Shown here: in pieces, positions 17,919 through 26,900 of the stretch
Numbering within the stretch: position 1 is the stretch's first letter
How the letters are laid out: every line of letters begins with the position of its first letter
Assembly: GCF_003752415.1 (NCBI RefSeq)
Contig: NZ_RKHG01000001.1
Span: 3,038,001 to 3,102,000 of the forward strand
DNA length: 64,000 nucleotides
Reading direction: 5' to 3'
Source of the DNA: Luteococcus japonicus
GTDB lineage: Bacteria > Actinomycetota > Actinomycetes > Propionibacteriales > Propionibacteriaceae
Program-made: the position numbers and the translations under genes
The notes under the pieces: model-generated
Databases searched by the model: none
What the model was told of the DNA's origin: nothing
What the model saw: only the letters and a program-made list of their open reading frames with translations

Positions 17919-17945
17919 GGTGTGGAATTCACGGTGTGGAATTCA
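17919..17945. repeat. Two 13-bp direct repeats, candidate ROK operator
   Basis: GGTGTGGAATTCA occurs at 17919-17931 and again at 17933-17945, a 14-base spacing, each with a GAATTC core. They sit between the preferred ROK start and the divergent importer promoter, where an autoregulatory site would be expected. A 14-base period is not a whole number of helical turns, so the repeats could also be a simple duplication. Confidence 0.5.
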
Positions 17946-18063
17946 TTGGATCGGAATGTCTGCCCAGCCTGTCACACGACCATGCTTCGGTTCACGTCCC
18001 AAAGTCAAGAATCCGGGAAACCTGAAGGGAAGGTCACGAATTGATCACGGTTGACTTCAACTC

Positions 18064-18093
18064 TTGACGCCAAGCCGGGGGCGGATCTACGTT
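18064..18093 (+). promoter_or_regulatory. Promoter of the gguA-gguB-chvE operon
   Basis: TTGACG (18064-18069), an 18-base spacer, then TACGTT (18088-18093), which fits the actinobacterial TANNNT -10. The start codon of gguA is 57 bases further on and follows AAAGGAGA. A TTGACT-like sequence just upstream could be an alternative -35. Confidence 0.5.
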
Positions 18094-18149
18094 GAGTTCA
18101 GCTTCGCCGGGTTGGGGCCCGTGCGTTGGCGAGTCAAAGGAGACGAGCG

Positions 18150-19700
18150 ATGGCCGACGAACCACACATCATCCTCGAGATGCGCGGCATCACGAAGACC
18201 TTCCCGGGTGTCCGGGCACTGGATGACGTCACGATGCGCGTGCGTCGAGCTGACATCCACTCCATCTGCGGCGAGAACGGCGCCGGCAAGTCCACCCTGA
18301 TGAAGGTGCTGTCCGGTGTCTACCCGCACGGCAGCTATGAAGGCCAGATCCTGTTCGACGGACGAGAGATGAGCTTCGGCGGCATCAAGGACTCCGAGGC
18401 CGAGGGCATCGTGATCATCCATCAGGAGCTCGCGCTGATTCCGGAACTGTCCGTCACGGAGAACATCTTCCTCGGCGAGGAGGTGACCAAGGGAGGTCTG
18501 ATTGACTGGCAGGAGGCACGTGTTCGGGCGATGGACCTGCTGGCACGCGTCGGTCTGGAGATCAATGCCGACACCCCGGTCAAGCGGCTCGGCGTCGGCC
18601 AGCAGCAGCTGGTGGAGATCGCCAAGGCGCTCAGCAAGAACGTGAAGCTGCTGATCCTCGACGAGCCCACCAGCGCCCTCAACGAGGACGACTCGGCCAA
18701 TTTACTGGACCTGATGCGTGGCCTGAAGGCCAAGGGCATCACCCAGATCATGATCAGCCACAAGCTCAACGAGATCGCCGCCATCAGCGACGCCGTCACC
18801 GTGATTCGCGACGGGAAGACCGTCGAGACCTATGACGTGGTGGCCGGGCAGGTGGACGAGGACCGGATCATCAAGGCGATGGTCGGCCGCTCCATCGAGA
18901 ACCGCTACCCGGACCACGCGTCGCACCCCGGCGAGGTGCTGCTGGAGGTCAAGGACTGGACCGTCGAACACCCCGACGTGCCCGGTCGGCTGGTCACCAA
19001 GCACGCGGACTTCACCGTGCGCGCCGGTGAGATCGTCGGTTTCGCCGGCCTGATGGGCGCCGGACGCACCGAGCTGGCCCGCAGCCTGTTCGGCCGCAGC
19101 TACGGCATCTACCGCAGCGGGGAGATGGTCCTGGACGGCAAGCGGGTCAACCCCAAGACCGTCCAGCAGGCCATTGACCTGGGCATCGCCTATGTCACCG
19201 AGGACCGCAAGACGCTGGGGCTCAACCTGCTTGACTCCATCAAGACAACGGTCACCGCGGCCAACCTCAAGGCCATCATCAAGGGCTTCCTGCTGGACCT
19301 GGGGCGGGAGAAGGACGTCGCCAACCAGTACCGCCAGGACCTGCGGATCAAGACACCCACCACCGATGTCGGTGTCGCCACCCTGTCCGGTGGCAACCAG
19401 CAGAAGGTGGTGCTGGCCAAGTGGATGTACCCCGAACCCAAGGTGCTGATCCTCGACGAGCCCACCCGCGGCATCGACGTCGGCGCCAAGTACGAGATCT
19501 ACAAGCTGATCCACAAGCTCGCCGACGAGGGCAAGGCCGTGATCATGATCTCCTCCGAACTGCCCGAGCTGCTCGGTGTCAGTGACCGGATCTACACCAT
19601 CTGCGAGGGCCGGATCACCGGTTGCCTCGACGCCGCCGACGCGGACCAGGAGTCCCTGATGCGTCGGATGACCACCACTTCCACTGGGAGCCCCGCATGA
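18150..19700 (+). CDS. gguA: Monosaccharide ABC transporter ATPase GguA/XylG-like
   Basis: Two-domain CUT2 ATPase (516 aa). The first domain has Walker A GENGAGKST and Walker B LLILDEPTSALN; its signature is LGVGQQQLVEIAKAL. The second has the degenerate nucleotide site usual in this class (FAGLMGAGRTELARSLFG), LSGGNQQKVVLAKWM and LILDEPTRGIDVGAKYE. The GEVLLEVKDWTVEHP linker and overall wording are closest to GguA/MmsA and XylG. It starts at an ATG after AAAGGAG. It overlaps gguB by four bases. Likely sugars: xylose, arabinose, galactose or glucose. Confidence 0.93.
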   Translation: MADEPHIILEMRGITKTFPGVRALDDVTMRVRRADIHSICGENGAGKSTLMKVLSGVYPHGSYEGQILFDGREMSFGGIKDSEAEGIVIIHQELALIPELSVTENIFLGEEVTKGGLIDWQEARVRAMDLLARVGLEINADTPVKRLGVGQQQLVEIAKALSKNVKLLILDEPTSALNEDDSANLLDLMRGLKAKGITQIMISHKLNEIAAISDAVTVIRDGKTVETYDVVAGQVDEDRIIKAMVGRSIENRYPDHASHPGEVLLEVKDWTVEHPDVPGRLVTKHADFTVRAGEIVGFAGLMGAGRTELARSLFGRSYGIYRSGEMVLDGKRVNPKTVQQAIDLGIAYVTEDRKTLGLNLLDSIKTTVTAANLKAIIKGFLLDLGREKDVANQYRQDLRIKTPTTDVGVATLSGGNQQKVVLAKWMYPEPKVLILDEPTRGIDVGAKYEIYKLIHKLADEGKAVIMISSELPELLGVSDRIYTICEGRITGCLDAADADQESLMRRMTTTSTGSPA

Positions 19701-20986
19701 AAGCGCTGAAGCAAGTCCTCGGCAACAACCTGCAGCAGTACACCATGGTGCTCGCCATGGTGGTGCTCGCCATCTTCTTCGAGATCAAGTCCGGCGGGAA
19801 GATGCTGACCCCGTCGAACATGCAGAACCTGATCACCGGCAATGCCTATGTGTTGATCATGGCCATCGGCATGCTGATGGTGATCGTGATCGGGCAGATC
19901 GACCTCTCGGTGGGTTCGGTGGCCGGCTTTGTCGGCATGTTCTGCTCGATGATGGCCACCAATCACGGCTGGCCCTGGTGGTCCGCCGTCCTGGCAGGCA
20001 TGGGCATGGGCATCCTGATCGGTGCTTGGCATGGCTTCTGGCTGGCCAAGGTGGGCATCCCGGGATTCATCACCACCCTGGCGGGCATGATGATCTTCCG
20101 CGGCGCCGTGATCTGGATGTCCGGCTCCATCTCCGTGGCCGCGCCGGCCGAGTTGGAGTGGTTCGGCGCCGGGTACCTGCCCGAGTGGGGCCCGGGTGCC
20201 ACCGGGATGAACAACTCCACCCTGCTGCTCGGTCTGCTGGGCATCTGCTGGTTCGTCTTCAAGGAACTGTCCGGCCGGCGCCAGAGCCTGCGCCGCGGGG
20301 TCGAGTCGCCACTGTGGGCCACCCTCGTTCGGATCGCACTGATCACCCTCGTCATCGGCTACCTGACCTGGATCTTCGGTTCCGGCCGCTCCGGGACCTC
20401 CTTCCCCGTGCCCGGTGTCATCCTGCTGGTGCTGGCGATCGTGTACCACACCATCACCGAGCGGACCCGCTTCGGCCGCCACGTCTATGCCGTGGGTGGC
20501 AACAAGGCCGCCGCCGGCCTGAGCGGTGTCAATGTCCAGCGCACCTACTTCCTGGTGATGCTCAACATGTCCTTCCTGGCCGCACTGGCGGGCATCCTCT
20601 TCCTCGGCCGCTCCACCGCTGCCGGCCCGACCGACGGGACGAACTGGGAGCTTGACGCCATCGCCGCCGTCTTCATCGGTGGCGCGGCAGTCAGCGGTGG
20701 CATCGGCACCGTGATGGGATCCCTGATCGGTGGCCTGGTGATGGCGGTGCTGAACTCCGGGCTGAGCCTGCTGGGCGTCGGCCAGGACCGCACGCAGGTG
20801 ATCAAGGGCCTGGTGTTGCTGGGCGCCGTCGCCTTCGACGTCTACAACAAGACCCAGGGGCGACCTTCGATCATCGGCAGGCTGAGCGGCGGCAACAAGA
20901 TCAACGAGGACAAGCCCGTTCCCGCCGCCCCCGCGGACCACACCCCCGAGGCGCCGGCCATCCAGGCAGACCCCGCCACCCACTGA
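19697..20986 (+). CDS. gguB: Monosaccharide ABC transporter permease GguB/XylH-like
   Basis: CUT2 permease (429 aa) with about eleven membrane segments. The IGMLMVIVIGQIDLSVGSVAG motif is diagnostic of the family, and a central stretch of about 30 polar residues (ELSGRRQSLRRGVESP) is the long cytoplasmic insert found in GguB and XylH but not in RbsC. The C-terminus is a 30-residue polar tail. Coupled to gguA by ATGA. It imports the sugar captured by the lipoprotein encoded at 21064. Confidence 0.93.
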   Translation: MKALKQVLGNNLQQYTMVLAMVVLAIFFEIKSGGKMLTPSNMQNLITGNAYVLIMAIGMLMVIVIGQIDLSVGSVAGFVGMFCSMMATNHGWPWWSAVLAGMGMGILIGAWHGFWLAKVGIPGFITTLAGMMIFRGAVIWMSGSISVAAPAELEWFGAGYLPEWGPGATGMNNSTLLLGLLGICWFVFKELSGRRQSLRRGVESPLWATLVRIALITLVIGYLTWIFGSGRSGTSFPVPGVILLVLAIVYHTITERTRFGRHVYAVGGNKAAAGLSGVNVQRTYFLVMLNMSFLAALAGILFLGRSTAAGPTDGTNWELDAIAAVFIGGAAVSGGIGTVMGSLIGGLVMAVLNSGLSLLGVGQDRTQVIKGLVLLGAVAFDVYNKTQGRPSIIGRLSGGNKINEDKPVPAAPADHTPEAPAIQADPATH

Positions 20987-21063
20987 ACCTCCCCACTCCC
21001 GCTGGACGAGGGCGTCCGGCACCATCCACGTCGAGGATTCTCGGCACCACGAAAGGAAAACCC

Positions 21064-22179
21064 ATGAAGGTCACGCGTAGGTCACTTCTCGGCGGCGCTG
21101 CCGGCATGACCGCACTGGTTGGTCTGAGCGCCTGCGGCGGCGGCCGCGACGGCGGCTCGAGCGCGGGCGCCTCTGCCAGCTCCGGCTCCTCGGCCGGCGG
21201 TGCCGGCTTTGCCGCCGATGCCACCATCGGCATCTCGCTGCCCTGGCTGGGCACGCAGAACTGGAAGGAGGCGCAGGACATGTTCAAGGAGCAGCTGGAG
21301 AAGGCCGGTTTCAAGGCCATCGTCCAGGCCGCCGACAACAAGGTTCCCCAGCAGCAGTCCCAGATCGAGACGATGATCCAGCAGGGCGCCAAGGTCATCG
21401 TCGTCGGCCCCATCGACGGCAAGCAGCTGGGCACCGTGCTCACCAAGGCCCATGATGCTGGCGTGAAGGTCCTGGGATACGACCGCCTGATCGAGAACAC
21501 GGCCGCCATCGACGGCGTCGTGCAGTTCGGCTCGCTGCGCACCGGTGAGCTGCAGGGCCAGGCCCTGCTCGACGGCCTCAAGGCCGTCAAGGGCGAGGGC
21601 CCCTACAACATCGAACTCTTCGGTGGCGGTCCGGCAGACCCCAACGCCCCGAACTTCTTCACGGGCGCCATGAGCGTGCTGCAGCCCAAGATCGACGACA
21701 AGACTGTGGTCGTCGTCTCCGGCCAGACCAAGTTCACCCAGTGCGCCACTCCTGACTGGGACAACGGCAAGGCGCAGTCGCGGATGGACTCGCTGCTGTC
21801 CGGCAACTACTCGGGCAAGAAGATCGACGGAGTGTTGTCGCCGAATGACGGCATCGCCCGCGCGATCCTGACCTCCTGCAAGCAGGCCGGGCAGACCCAG
21901 CCCGTGGTGACCGGGCTGGACGCCGAGAACGAGTCGGTGGCCCTGGTGGCCAGGGGCACCCAGTACTGCACCGTCTACAAGCCCACGGACAAGCTGGTCG
22001 CCAAGACCGTCGAGCTGATCCAGGCCTTCCAGAAGGGCGAAAGCCCCACCACGGAGGACAAGGCCAACAACGGCAAGGTCGACGTGTCGCTCTTCCAGCT
22101 GGATCCGGTCGTCGTCACCAAGGACAACGCCAAGGAGGCCTTCGCGAACGACCCGGCCCGCCTGAAGCTGCTGGGCTGA
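21064..22179 (+). CDS. chvE: Monosaccharide-binding lipoprotein ChvE-like
   Basis: Periplasmic-binding-protein type 1 sugar receptor (371 aa). The signal peptide has twin arginines (VTRRSLLG) and a lipobox ending at Cys24 (LSAC), then a Ser/Ala/Gly linker. The mature domain holds LGYDRLIENTAAIDG and ELFGGGPADPNAPNFFTGAM, both close to ChvE, the multiple-sugar receptor of Agrobacterium. Preceded by GAAAGG. Third gene of the operon; a terminator follows at 22199. The high similarity of its wording to ChvE rather than XylF suggests broad monosaccharide specificity, which is an inference. Confidence 0.93.
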   Translation: MKVTRRSLLGGAAGMTALVGLSACGGGRDGGSSAGASASSGSSAGGAGFAADATIGISLPWLGTQNWKEAQDMFKEQLEKAGFKAIVQAADNKVPQQQSQIETMIQQGAKVIVVGPIDGKQLGTVLTKAHDAGVKVLGYDRLIENTAAIDGVVQFGSLRTGELQGQALLDGLKAVKGEGPYNIELFGGGPADPNAPNFFTGAMSVLQPKIDDKTVVVVSGQTKFTQCATPDWDNGKAQSRMDSLLSGNYSGKKIDGVLSPNDGIARAILTSCKQAGQTQPVVTGLDAENESVALVARGTQYCTVYKPTDKLVAKTVELIQAFQKGESPTTEDKANNGKVDVSLFQLDPVVVTKDNAKEAFANDPARLKLLG

Positions 22180-22198
22180 CACCTGCCTCCTTCCCCAT

Positions 22199-22239
22199 CC
22201 AGCCGCCGGCTCCCCGCTCGGGGGTGAGCCGGCGGCTGG
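22199..22239 (+). terminator. Terminator after chvE
   Basis: Arms CCAGCCGCCGGCT (22199-22211) and the exact complement (22227-22239), with an inner CCCC-GCTC-GGGG stem, so nearly the whole element pairs. No T-run. It lies 20 bases after the chvE stop and separates the sugar operon from the ABC-F gene. Confidence 0.8.
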
Positions 22240-22294
22240 CAACCAGCTGGCGGGCTTTCGACGGGGGACGGGGTGGGATGGGAGACTTGAAGAC

Positions 22295-23893
22295 GTGCTG
22301 CAAGTCAAGGATCTCGAAGTGCGGGCCGGCGCCCGCCTACTGCTGTCTCCCATCTCCTTCCAGGTCATCCCCGGTGACCGGATCGGTCTCGTGGGCCGCA
22401 ATGGTGCCGGAAAGACCACGCTGACCAGGATCCTCGCTGGTGAGGGGCTGCCCGCGGGCGGCGAGGTGACCCGTACCGGTCAGCTCGGCTACCTGCCGCA
22501 GGATCCTCGCGACGGTGACCTCCACGTCCTGGCCCGCGACCGGATCCTCTCGGCGCGCGGGCTCGACCGGGTGATCGTGAAGATGCGTGACCTGGAAGAG
22601 CAGATGAGCACCACCACGGGTGCCGAGCGTGAGGCGGCCATGACCGCCTACTCCAAGGCAGAGGCGCAGTTCGTCGCCGCCGGCGGTTACGGCGCGGAGA
22701 GTGAGGCGCACCGGATCGCGGCCAACCTGAGCCTTCCCGACCGGGTGCTGGCCGAACCCCTGCAGAACCTGTCCGGCGGTCAGCGTCGCCGTATCGAACT
22801 GGCCCGCATCCTCTTCTCGGGCGCCGACACCCTGCTGCTCGACGAGCCCACGAACCACCTGGACGCCGACTCCATCACCTGGCTGCGCGACTTCCTCAAG
22901 ACCTATCCGGGTGCGTTGATCATGATCAGCCACGACGTGGGACTGCTCGAGGCGACGGTGAACAAGGTCTTCCACCTGGACGCGAACCGTGCCGAGATCG
23001 ACGTCTACTCCATGGGCTGGAAGCTCTACCTCAAGCAGCGCGAGACTGACGAGAAGCGTCGTCGTCGCGAGCGCGCCAATGCCGAGAAGAAGGCCGCGCA
23101 GTTGATGCTGCAGGCCGACAAGCTCGGTGCCAAGGCCACCAAGGCCGCCGCCGCGCACAACATGCAGCGGCGCGCCGAACGGATGCTGGGTGGGCTGGAG
23201 GCCGAGCGCGAGGCCGACAAGGTGGCAAGCATCCGCTTCCCGGAGCCCGCTCCGGTGGGCAAGGTGCCGCTGATGGCGGAGGGGCTCAGCAAGTCCTACG
23301 GCTCGCTCGAGATCTTCACGGGCATCGACCTCGCCATCGACAAGGGCTCCAAAGTGGTCATCCTGGGTCTCAACGGCGCGGGCAAGACCACCATGCTGCG
23401 GATCCTGGCGGGCGTCGAGGAGTCGGACACCGGCCGGCTCATCCCGGGCCACGGCCTGCGCGTCGGCTACTTCGCCCAGGAGCACGACCTGATCGACCTG
23501 TCGTCGAGCGTGCTCGACAACATGGTGGCCAGTGCACCGAACATGAACGCCACCGAATGCCGCAAGGTGCTGGGCAGCTTCCTGTTCACGGGCGACGACG
23601 TCGACAAGCCCGCCCGGGTGCTGTCCGGTGGCGAGAAGACCCGTCTGGCCCTTGCCATGCTCGTGGTCAGTTCGGCGAACCTGCTGCTGCTCGACGAGCC
23701 CACCAACAACCTCGACCCGGCCAGCCGAGAGGAAGTGCTCAAGGCGATCGCCAGCTACACCGGTGCGATCGTCCTGGTCACGCACGACGCGGGTGCCGTC
23801 GATGCGCTGGACCCGGACCGGGTGCTGCTCTTGCCCGATGGTGACGAGGACCTGTGGAGCCAGGACTACCGCGACATCGTCGCCCTGGCCTGA
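22295..23893 (+). CDS. ABC-F family ATPase (ribosome-associated)
   Basis: Two ABC domains without membrane segments (532 aa). First Walker A GRNGAGKTT, signature LSGGQRRRIELARIL; second Walker A GLNGAGKTT, signature LSGGEKTRLALAML. The inter-domain linker (about residues 235-310, with EKRRRRERANAEKKAAQ) is the charged helical hairpin that ABC-F proteins place near the ribosomal P-site. The start is GTG at 22295. The M. tuberculosis protein in the same map position (Rv1473) has been linked to macrolide tolerance, from memory. Whether this one is a resistance factor or a housekeeping translation factor cannot be told. Confidence 0.92.
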   Translation: MLQVKDLEVRAGARLLLSPISFQVIPGDRIGLVGRNGAGKTTLTRILAGEGLPAGGEVTRTGQLGYLPQDPRDGDLHVLARDRILSARGLDRVIVKMRDLEEQMSTTTGAEREAAMTAYSKAEAQFVAAGGYGAESEAHRIAANLSLPDRVLAEPLQNLSGGQRRRIELARILFSGADTLLLDEPTNHLDADSITWLRDFLKTYPGALIMISHDVGLLEATVNKVFHLDANRAEIDVYSMGWKLYLKQRETDEKRRRRERANAEKKAAQLMLQADKLGAKATKAAAAHNMQRRAERMLGGLEAEREADKVASIRFPEPAPVGKVPLMAEGLSKSYGSLEIFTGIDLAIDKGSKVVILGLNGAGKTTMLRILAGVEESDTGRLIPGHGLRVGYFAQEHDLIDLSSSVLDNMVASAPNMNATECRKVLGSFLFTGDDVDKPARVLSGGEKTRLALAMLVVSSANLLLLDEPTNNLDPASREEVLKAIASYTGAIVLVTHDAGAVDALDPDRVLLLPDGDEDLWSQDYRDIVALA

Positions 23894-23951
23894 GGGCGAT
23901 GCCGGTATGTCGCCTGCGGTGGCGGCCACCGGTGTGATTTGATCTTGGTCA

Positions 23952-23973
23952 ACACCGCCAGACGTGGCGGTGT
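23952..23973 (+). terminator. 8-bp hairpin between the ABC-F and HTH genes
   Basis: ACACCGCC (23952-23959), loop AGACGT, GGCGGTGT (23966-23973). It is 58 bases after the ABC-F stop and 18 bases before the HTH start codon. It could end the ABC-F transcript or act in the leader of the next gene. Confidence 0.4.
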
Positions 23974-23991
23974 GCGACGAAGGGACCTGTC

Positions 23992-24621
23992 ATGGCCGCA
24001 TCCACCCTCGCCAGCCCCCTGGGCCGTGGCGCGCGTATCACGGGAGCCGAACGCGAGCGGGTCGCCGCGGAACTGGCCGCGCGCTATGGGCGGGGTGAGT
24101 CCATCCGGTTCATGGCAGATGATCTTGGACGTTCCTATGGCTGGGTGCAGGGCCTGCTGAAGGAAGCCGGCGTGACGCTCCGCGGGCGCGGCGGAGCAAC
24201 CCGTGGGGCGGCCGGGGCGCAGCGCGCCCGGATCGCCCGGGGGAATAATCGGCGGCCCGCCGTGGTTGAAGGGTCCAAGGTTCCCAAGGAGGTCGCCGTC
24301 GCGGCCCACGAACCCGTCGAGAAGAAGCCCAAGGTCAAGAAGCCGGCCAAGGCTGTCCAGCCGGCGAAGATCGACAAGCCCGCGAAGATCGACAAGCCGG
24401 CCAAGGTCAAGAAGGCCGAGGAACCGGCCAAGGCCAAGAAGGCGGAGGAGCCCGCCAAGGTCGAGAAGGTCGACAAGCTGGCCAAGGTCAAGAAGGCCGA
24501 CAAGCCGGCCAGGAAGAACAAGGAATCTGCGCAGGCCGCGCCCGTCGAGGCGCCCGCGCAGAAGCCCAAGAAGCCCAAGAAGCAGAAGAGGGACAAGAAA
24601 TCCAAGAAGAAGAACAAGTAG
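23992..24621 (+). CDS. Small HTH protein with a long histone-H1-like Lys/Ala/Pro tail
   Basis: 209 residues. Residues 18-60 form a helix-turn-helix (EEL-type helix, then GESIRFMADDLGRSYGWVQGLL) known from short actinobacterial proteins such as Rv1473A, which is about 60 residues long and lies in the same position. Residues 63-85 are Arg/Gly-rich. Residues 100-209 are a low-complexity tail built from repeats of AKVKKAEEPAK-type units ending in a run of lysines, resembling histone H1 and the tails of mycobacterial HU. The tail suggests non-specific DNA or RNA binding in addition to the HTH. ATG follows AAGGGA. Confidence 0.75.
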   Translation: MAASTLASPLGRGARITGAERERVAAELAARYGRGESIRFMADDLGRSYGWVQGLLKEAGVTLRGRGGATRGAAGAQRARIARGNNRRPAVVEGSKVPKEVAVAAHEPVEKKPKVKKPAKAVQPAKIDKPAKIDKPAKVKKAEEPAKAKKAEEPAKVEKVDKLAKVKKADKPARKNKESAQAAPVEAPAQKPKKPKKQKRDKKSKKKNK

Positions 24622-24652
24622 CCACTTGCGGGGTGGCGGGCAGGGGGCCACG

Positions 24653-26512
24653 ATGAGCGGGATGGGTGGCCCCAGTGGCCGGATGATGGGGGGCCTGAAG
24701 AAGGACCCCGAACTGAAGAACCATGACCTTGCGCCGGGTACGGTGCGACGGGTGATCGGATATGGCGCCCCCTACAAGGGACTTCTGCTGGTCTTCCTGG
24801 TCTGCGTCGTGCTCTCCGCCGTGGCGGGCGTCGTGCCCCCTCTGTTGTTCAAGACCATCGTCGACGACGGCGTGCTGAAGGGTGACACCGGCCTGGTGCT
24901 GCGGATGGCGGGCATCGTGGCCGCGCTCGCCGTGGCCGAGGCCGTCCTGGGCATCCTGCAACGCTGGTGCTCGGCCCGCGTAGGTGAGGGCCTGATCTAT
25001 GACCTGCGCACCCAGGTCTTCGACCACGTCAGCTCGATGCCATTGGCCTTCTTCTCCCGCACCCACACGGGAAAGCTGGTCAGCCGGCTCCAGTCCGACG
25101 TCTTGGGGGCCCAGCGGGCCTTCACCACCACCCTGTCCAGCGTGCTGAGCAATGTGATCTCCCTGGTGCTCGTGCTGGCTGCGATGATCTCGCTGAGCTG
25201 GCAGCTCACGCTGGCCTCCCTGGTGCTGTTGCCCGTCTTCCTGATCCCGGCCCGCATCGTGGGCGGTCGGCTGGCCAACCTGACCAGGGACTCGATGCAG
25301 CTCAACGGTGAGCTCTCGGCCATGATGACCGAACGCTTCACGGTCTCCGGGGCGCTGTTGGTCAAGCTCTTCGGACGGCCCTCCCATGAGCACGAGGTCT
25401 TCGCCGGCAAGGCTGAGGCCTTGCGCGGCAATGGCGTGACCATCGCGATGGTGGGGCGGCTGTTCATGACGGCGATGACCCTGGTGGCGGCGCTGGCCAC
25501 GGCGCTGGTCTATGGCGCCGGTGGCTGGATGGCGATCAAGGGCAGCCTCACCGTCGGCACCCTGACCGCCCTGGCGGGGCTCCTGGCGCGGCTCTACGGT
25601 CCGCTGGTGCAGCTGACCAATGTGCGGATCGACGTGATGAGTGCCCTGGTCAGTTTCGAGCGGGTCTTCGAGGTGCTGGACCTCAAGCCGCTGATCACCG
25701 ATGCGCCCGAGGCCCGTCGTGCCTCCGGGGTGCCGTCGATCGACTTCGAACAGGTCGGCTTCACCTATCCGGACCCGGAGCTGGTTTCCCTTCCCTCGCT
25801 GGAGCCCGTCACTCCCGGTCACGAGAGCCGCAACCAGCAGGTGCTGCACGACGTGAGCTTCCGGGCCGAACCCGGGCAGACCGTCGCGCTGGTGGGGCCC
25901 TCGGGTGCGGGCAAGACCACCATCACCAATCTGCTCACCCGCCTCTACGACGTCACCGAAGGCCGCGTGCGGGTGGGAGGCGATGACGTGCGGGAGCTCA
26001 CCCAGGAGTCGCTGCAACAGATGGTGGGCTATGTGACGCAGGACGCGCACATGTTCCACGACACCATCCGCAACAACCTGGCCTACGGTGCGCCCGGCGC
26101 CAGCGAGCAGCAGATGCGCGATGCCCTGGCCGCGGCGCAGATCCTGCCGCTGGTGGACCGGCTGCCCGATGGTCTGGACACGATGGTGGGGGAGCGCGGC
26201 TACCGGCTCTCCGGCGGCGAGCGGCAGCGTTTCGCCATTGCGCGGCTAATGCTCAAGGCCCCTCCGATCGTCGTCCTCGACGAGGCGACGGCGCACCTGG
26301 ACAGCGAGTCGGAGGTGGCGGTGCAGCGGGCCCTGGACGCCGCGATGGCGGACCGGACGTCGGTGGTGATCGCCCACCGGCTGTCGACGGTGCGAGCCGC
26401 GGACCAGATCCTGGTGCTGGAGGCCGGTCGGATCGTCGAGCGTGGCACGCATGCCGAGCTGCTCGCGGCCGACGGCCCCTACGCGCAGCTGTACCACTCG
26501 CAGTTCGAGTGA
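24653..26512 (+). CDS. ABC exporter, membrane and ATPase domains fused
   Basis: Half-transporter of the MsbA/LmrA class (619 aa). Residues 1-40 are cytoplasmic and Met/Gly-rich; six membrane helices span about 45-345 with the usual SRTHTGKLVSRLQSDV intracellular loop; the ATPase has Walker A GPSGAGKTT, signature LSGGERQRFAIARLML, Walker B IVVLDEATAHLDSESE and switch His in VIAHRLSTV. An unusual insert SLPSLEPVTPGHESRNQQ lies between the first ATPase strand and Walker A. It would work as a homodimer. ATG at 24653 follows AGGGGG. Substrate unknown. Confidence 0.92.
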   Translation: MSGMGGPSGRMMGGLKKDPELKNHDLAPGTVRRVIGYGAPYKGLLLVFLVCVVLSAVAGVVPPLLFKTIVDDGVLKGDTGLVLRMAGIVAALAVAEAVLGILQRWCSARVGEGLIYDLRTQVFDHVSSMPLAFFSRTHTGKLVSRLQSDVLGAQRAFTTTLSSVLSNVISLVLVLAAMISLSWQLTLASLVLLPVFLIPARIVGGRLANLTRDSMQLNGELSAMMTERFTVSGALLVKLFGRPSHEHEVFAGKAEALRGNGVTIAMVGRLFMTAMTLVAALATALVYGAGGWMAIKGSLTVGTLTALAGLLARLYGPLVQLTNVRIDVMSALVSFERVFEVLDLKPLITDAPEARRASGVPSIDFEQVGFTYPDPELVSLPSLEPVTPGHESRNQQVLHDVSFRAEPGQTVALVGPSGAGKTTITNLLTRLYDVTEGRVRVGGDDVRELTQESLQQMVGYVTQDAHMFHDTIRNNLAYGAPGASEQQMRDALAAAQILPLVDRLPDGLDTMVGERGYRLSGGERQRFAIARLMLKAPPIVVLDEATAHLDSESEVAVQRALDAAMADRTSVVIAHRLSTVRAADQILVLEAGRIVERGTHAELLAADGPYAQLYHSQFE

Positions 26513-26516
26513 TGGC

Positions 26517-26900
26517 TCATCCGATGATCTCGACCTCATTGCCCTCGGGGTCCAGCACCACGGCCTCGTAGTAGCCGTCGCCCGTGGTACGTGGACCATT
26601 GATGACCTGGAAGCCTGCCTCGGTGAGGCGCGCGGCCAGGTCATCAACTGCTTGTGGGGAGCCGACGTCAAGAGCGACGTGTGCCCAGCCCAGCAGGCCC
26701 TCCTCTCGGGCCCGCTCGATGCCGGGGCGGGTCATGATCTCCAGCTTCGCGTCGCCCTCGAAGCTCAGGAAGTGGGTGCGCAGCCCGGTCCTCGGGTTGT
26801 GGTAGCCCTCATTGGCGGTGGCGCCGAACCAGGTCACGAAGAAGTCCCGGGCGGTCTCGAGGTCCGCGACGTACAGGGCGGCATGGTCGATGCGGGTCAT
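26517..26900 (-). CDS. VOC/glyoxalase-family protein
   Basis: 127-residue single VOC domain. It opens with MTRIDHAALYVADLETARDFF, has the metal-ligand pattern of the fold (His6, a Glu in KLEIMTRP, a His in GWAHVALDV and Glu in GNEVEIIG), and ends at the normal C-terminal strand. The reaction is not known; candidates are lactoylglutathione lyase-like or antibiotic-binding activities. ATG at 26900 is preceded by GGAAGGGG and overlaps the stop of a possible 34-residue reading frame. It converges with the ABC exporter gene. Confidence 0.88.
   Translation of the reverse strand: MTRIDHAALYVADLETARDFFVTWFGATANEGYHNPRTGLRTHFLSFEGDAKLEIMTRPGIERAREEGLLGWAHVALDVGSPQAVDDLAARLTEAGFQVINGPRTTGDGYYEAVVLDPEGNEVEIIG

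Noticed and set aside
24203-24652. N-terminal extension of the ABC exporter
   Set aside because: It overlaps the lysine-rich tail gene in another frame and reads as Arg/Pro/Ser noise; ATG 24653 has a ribosome site.
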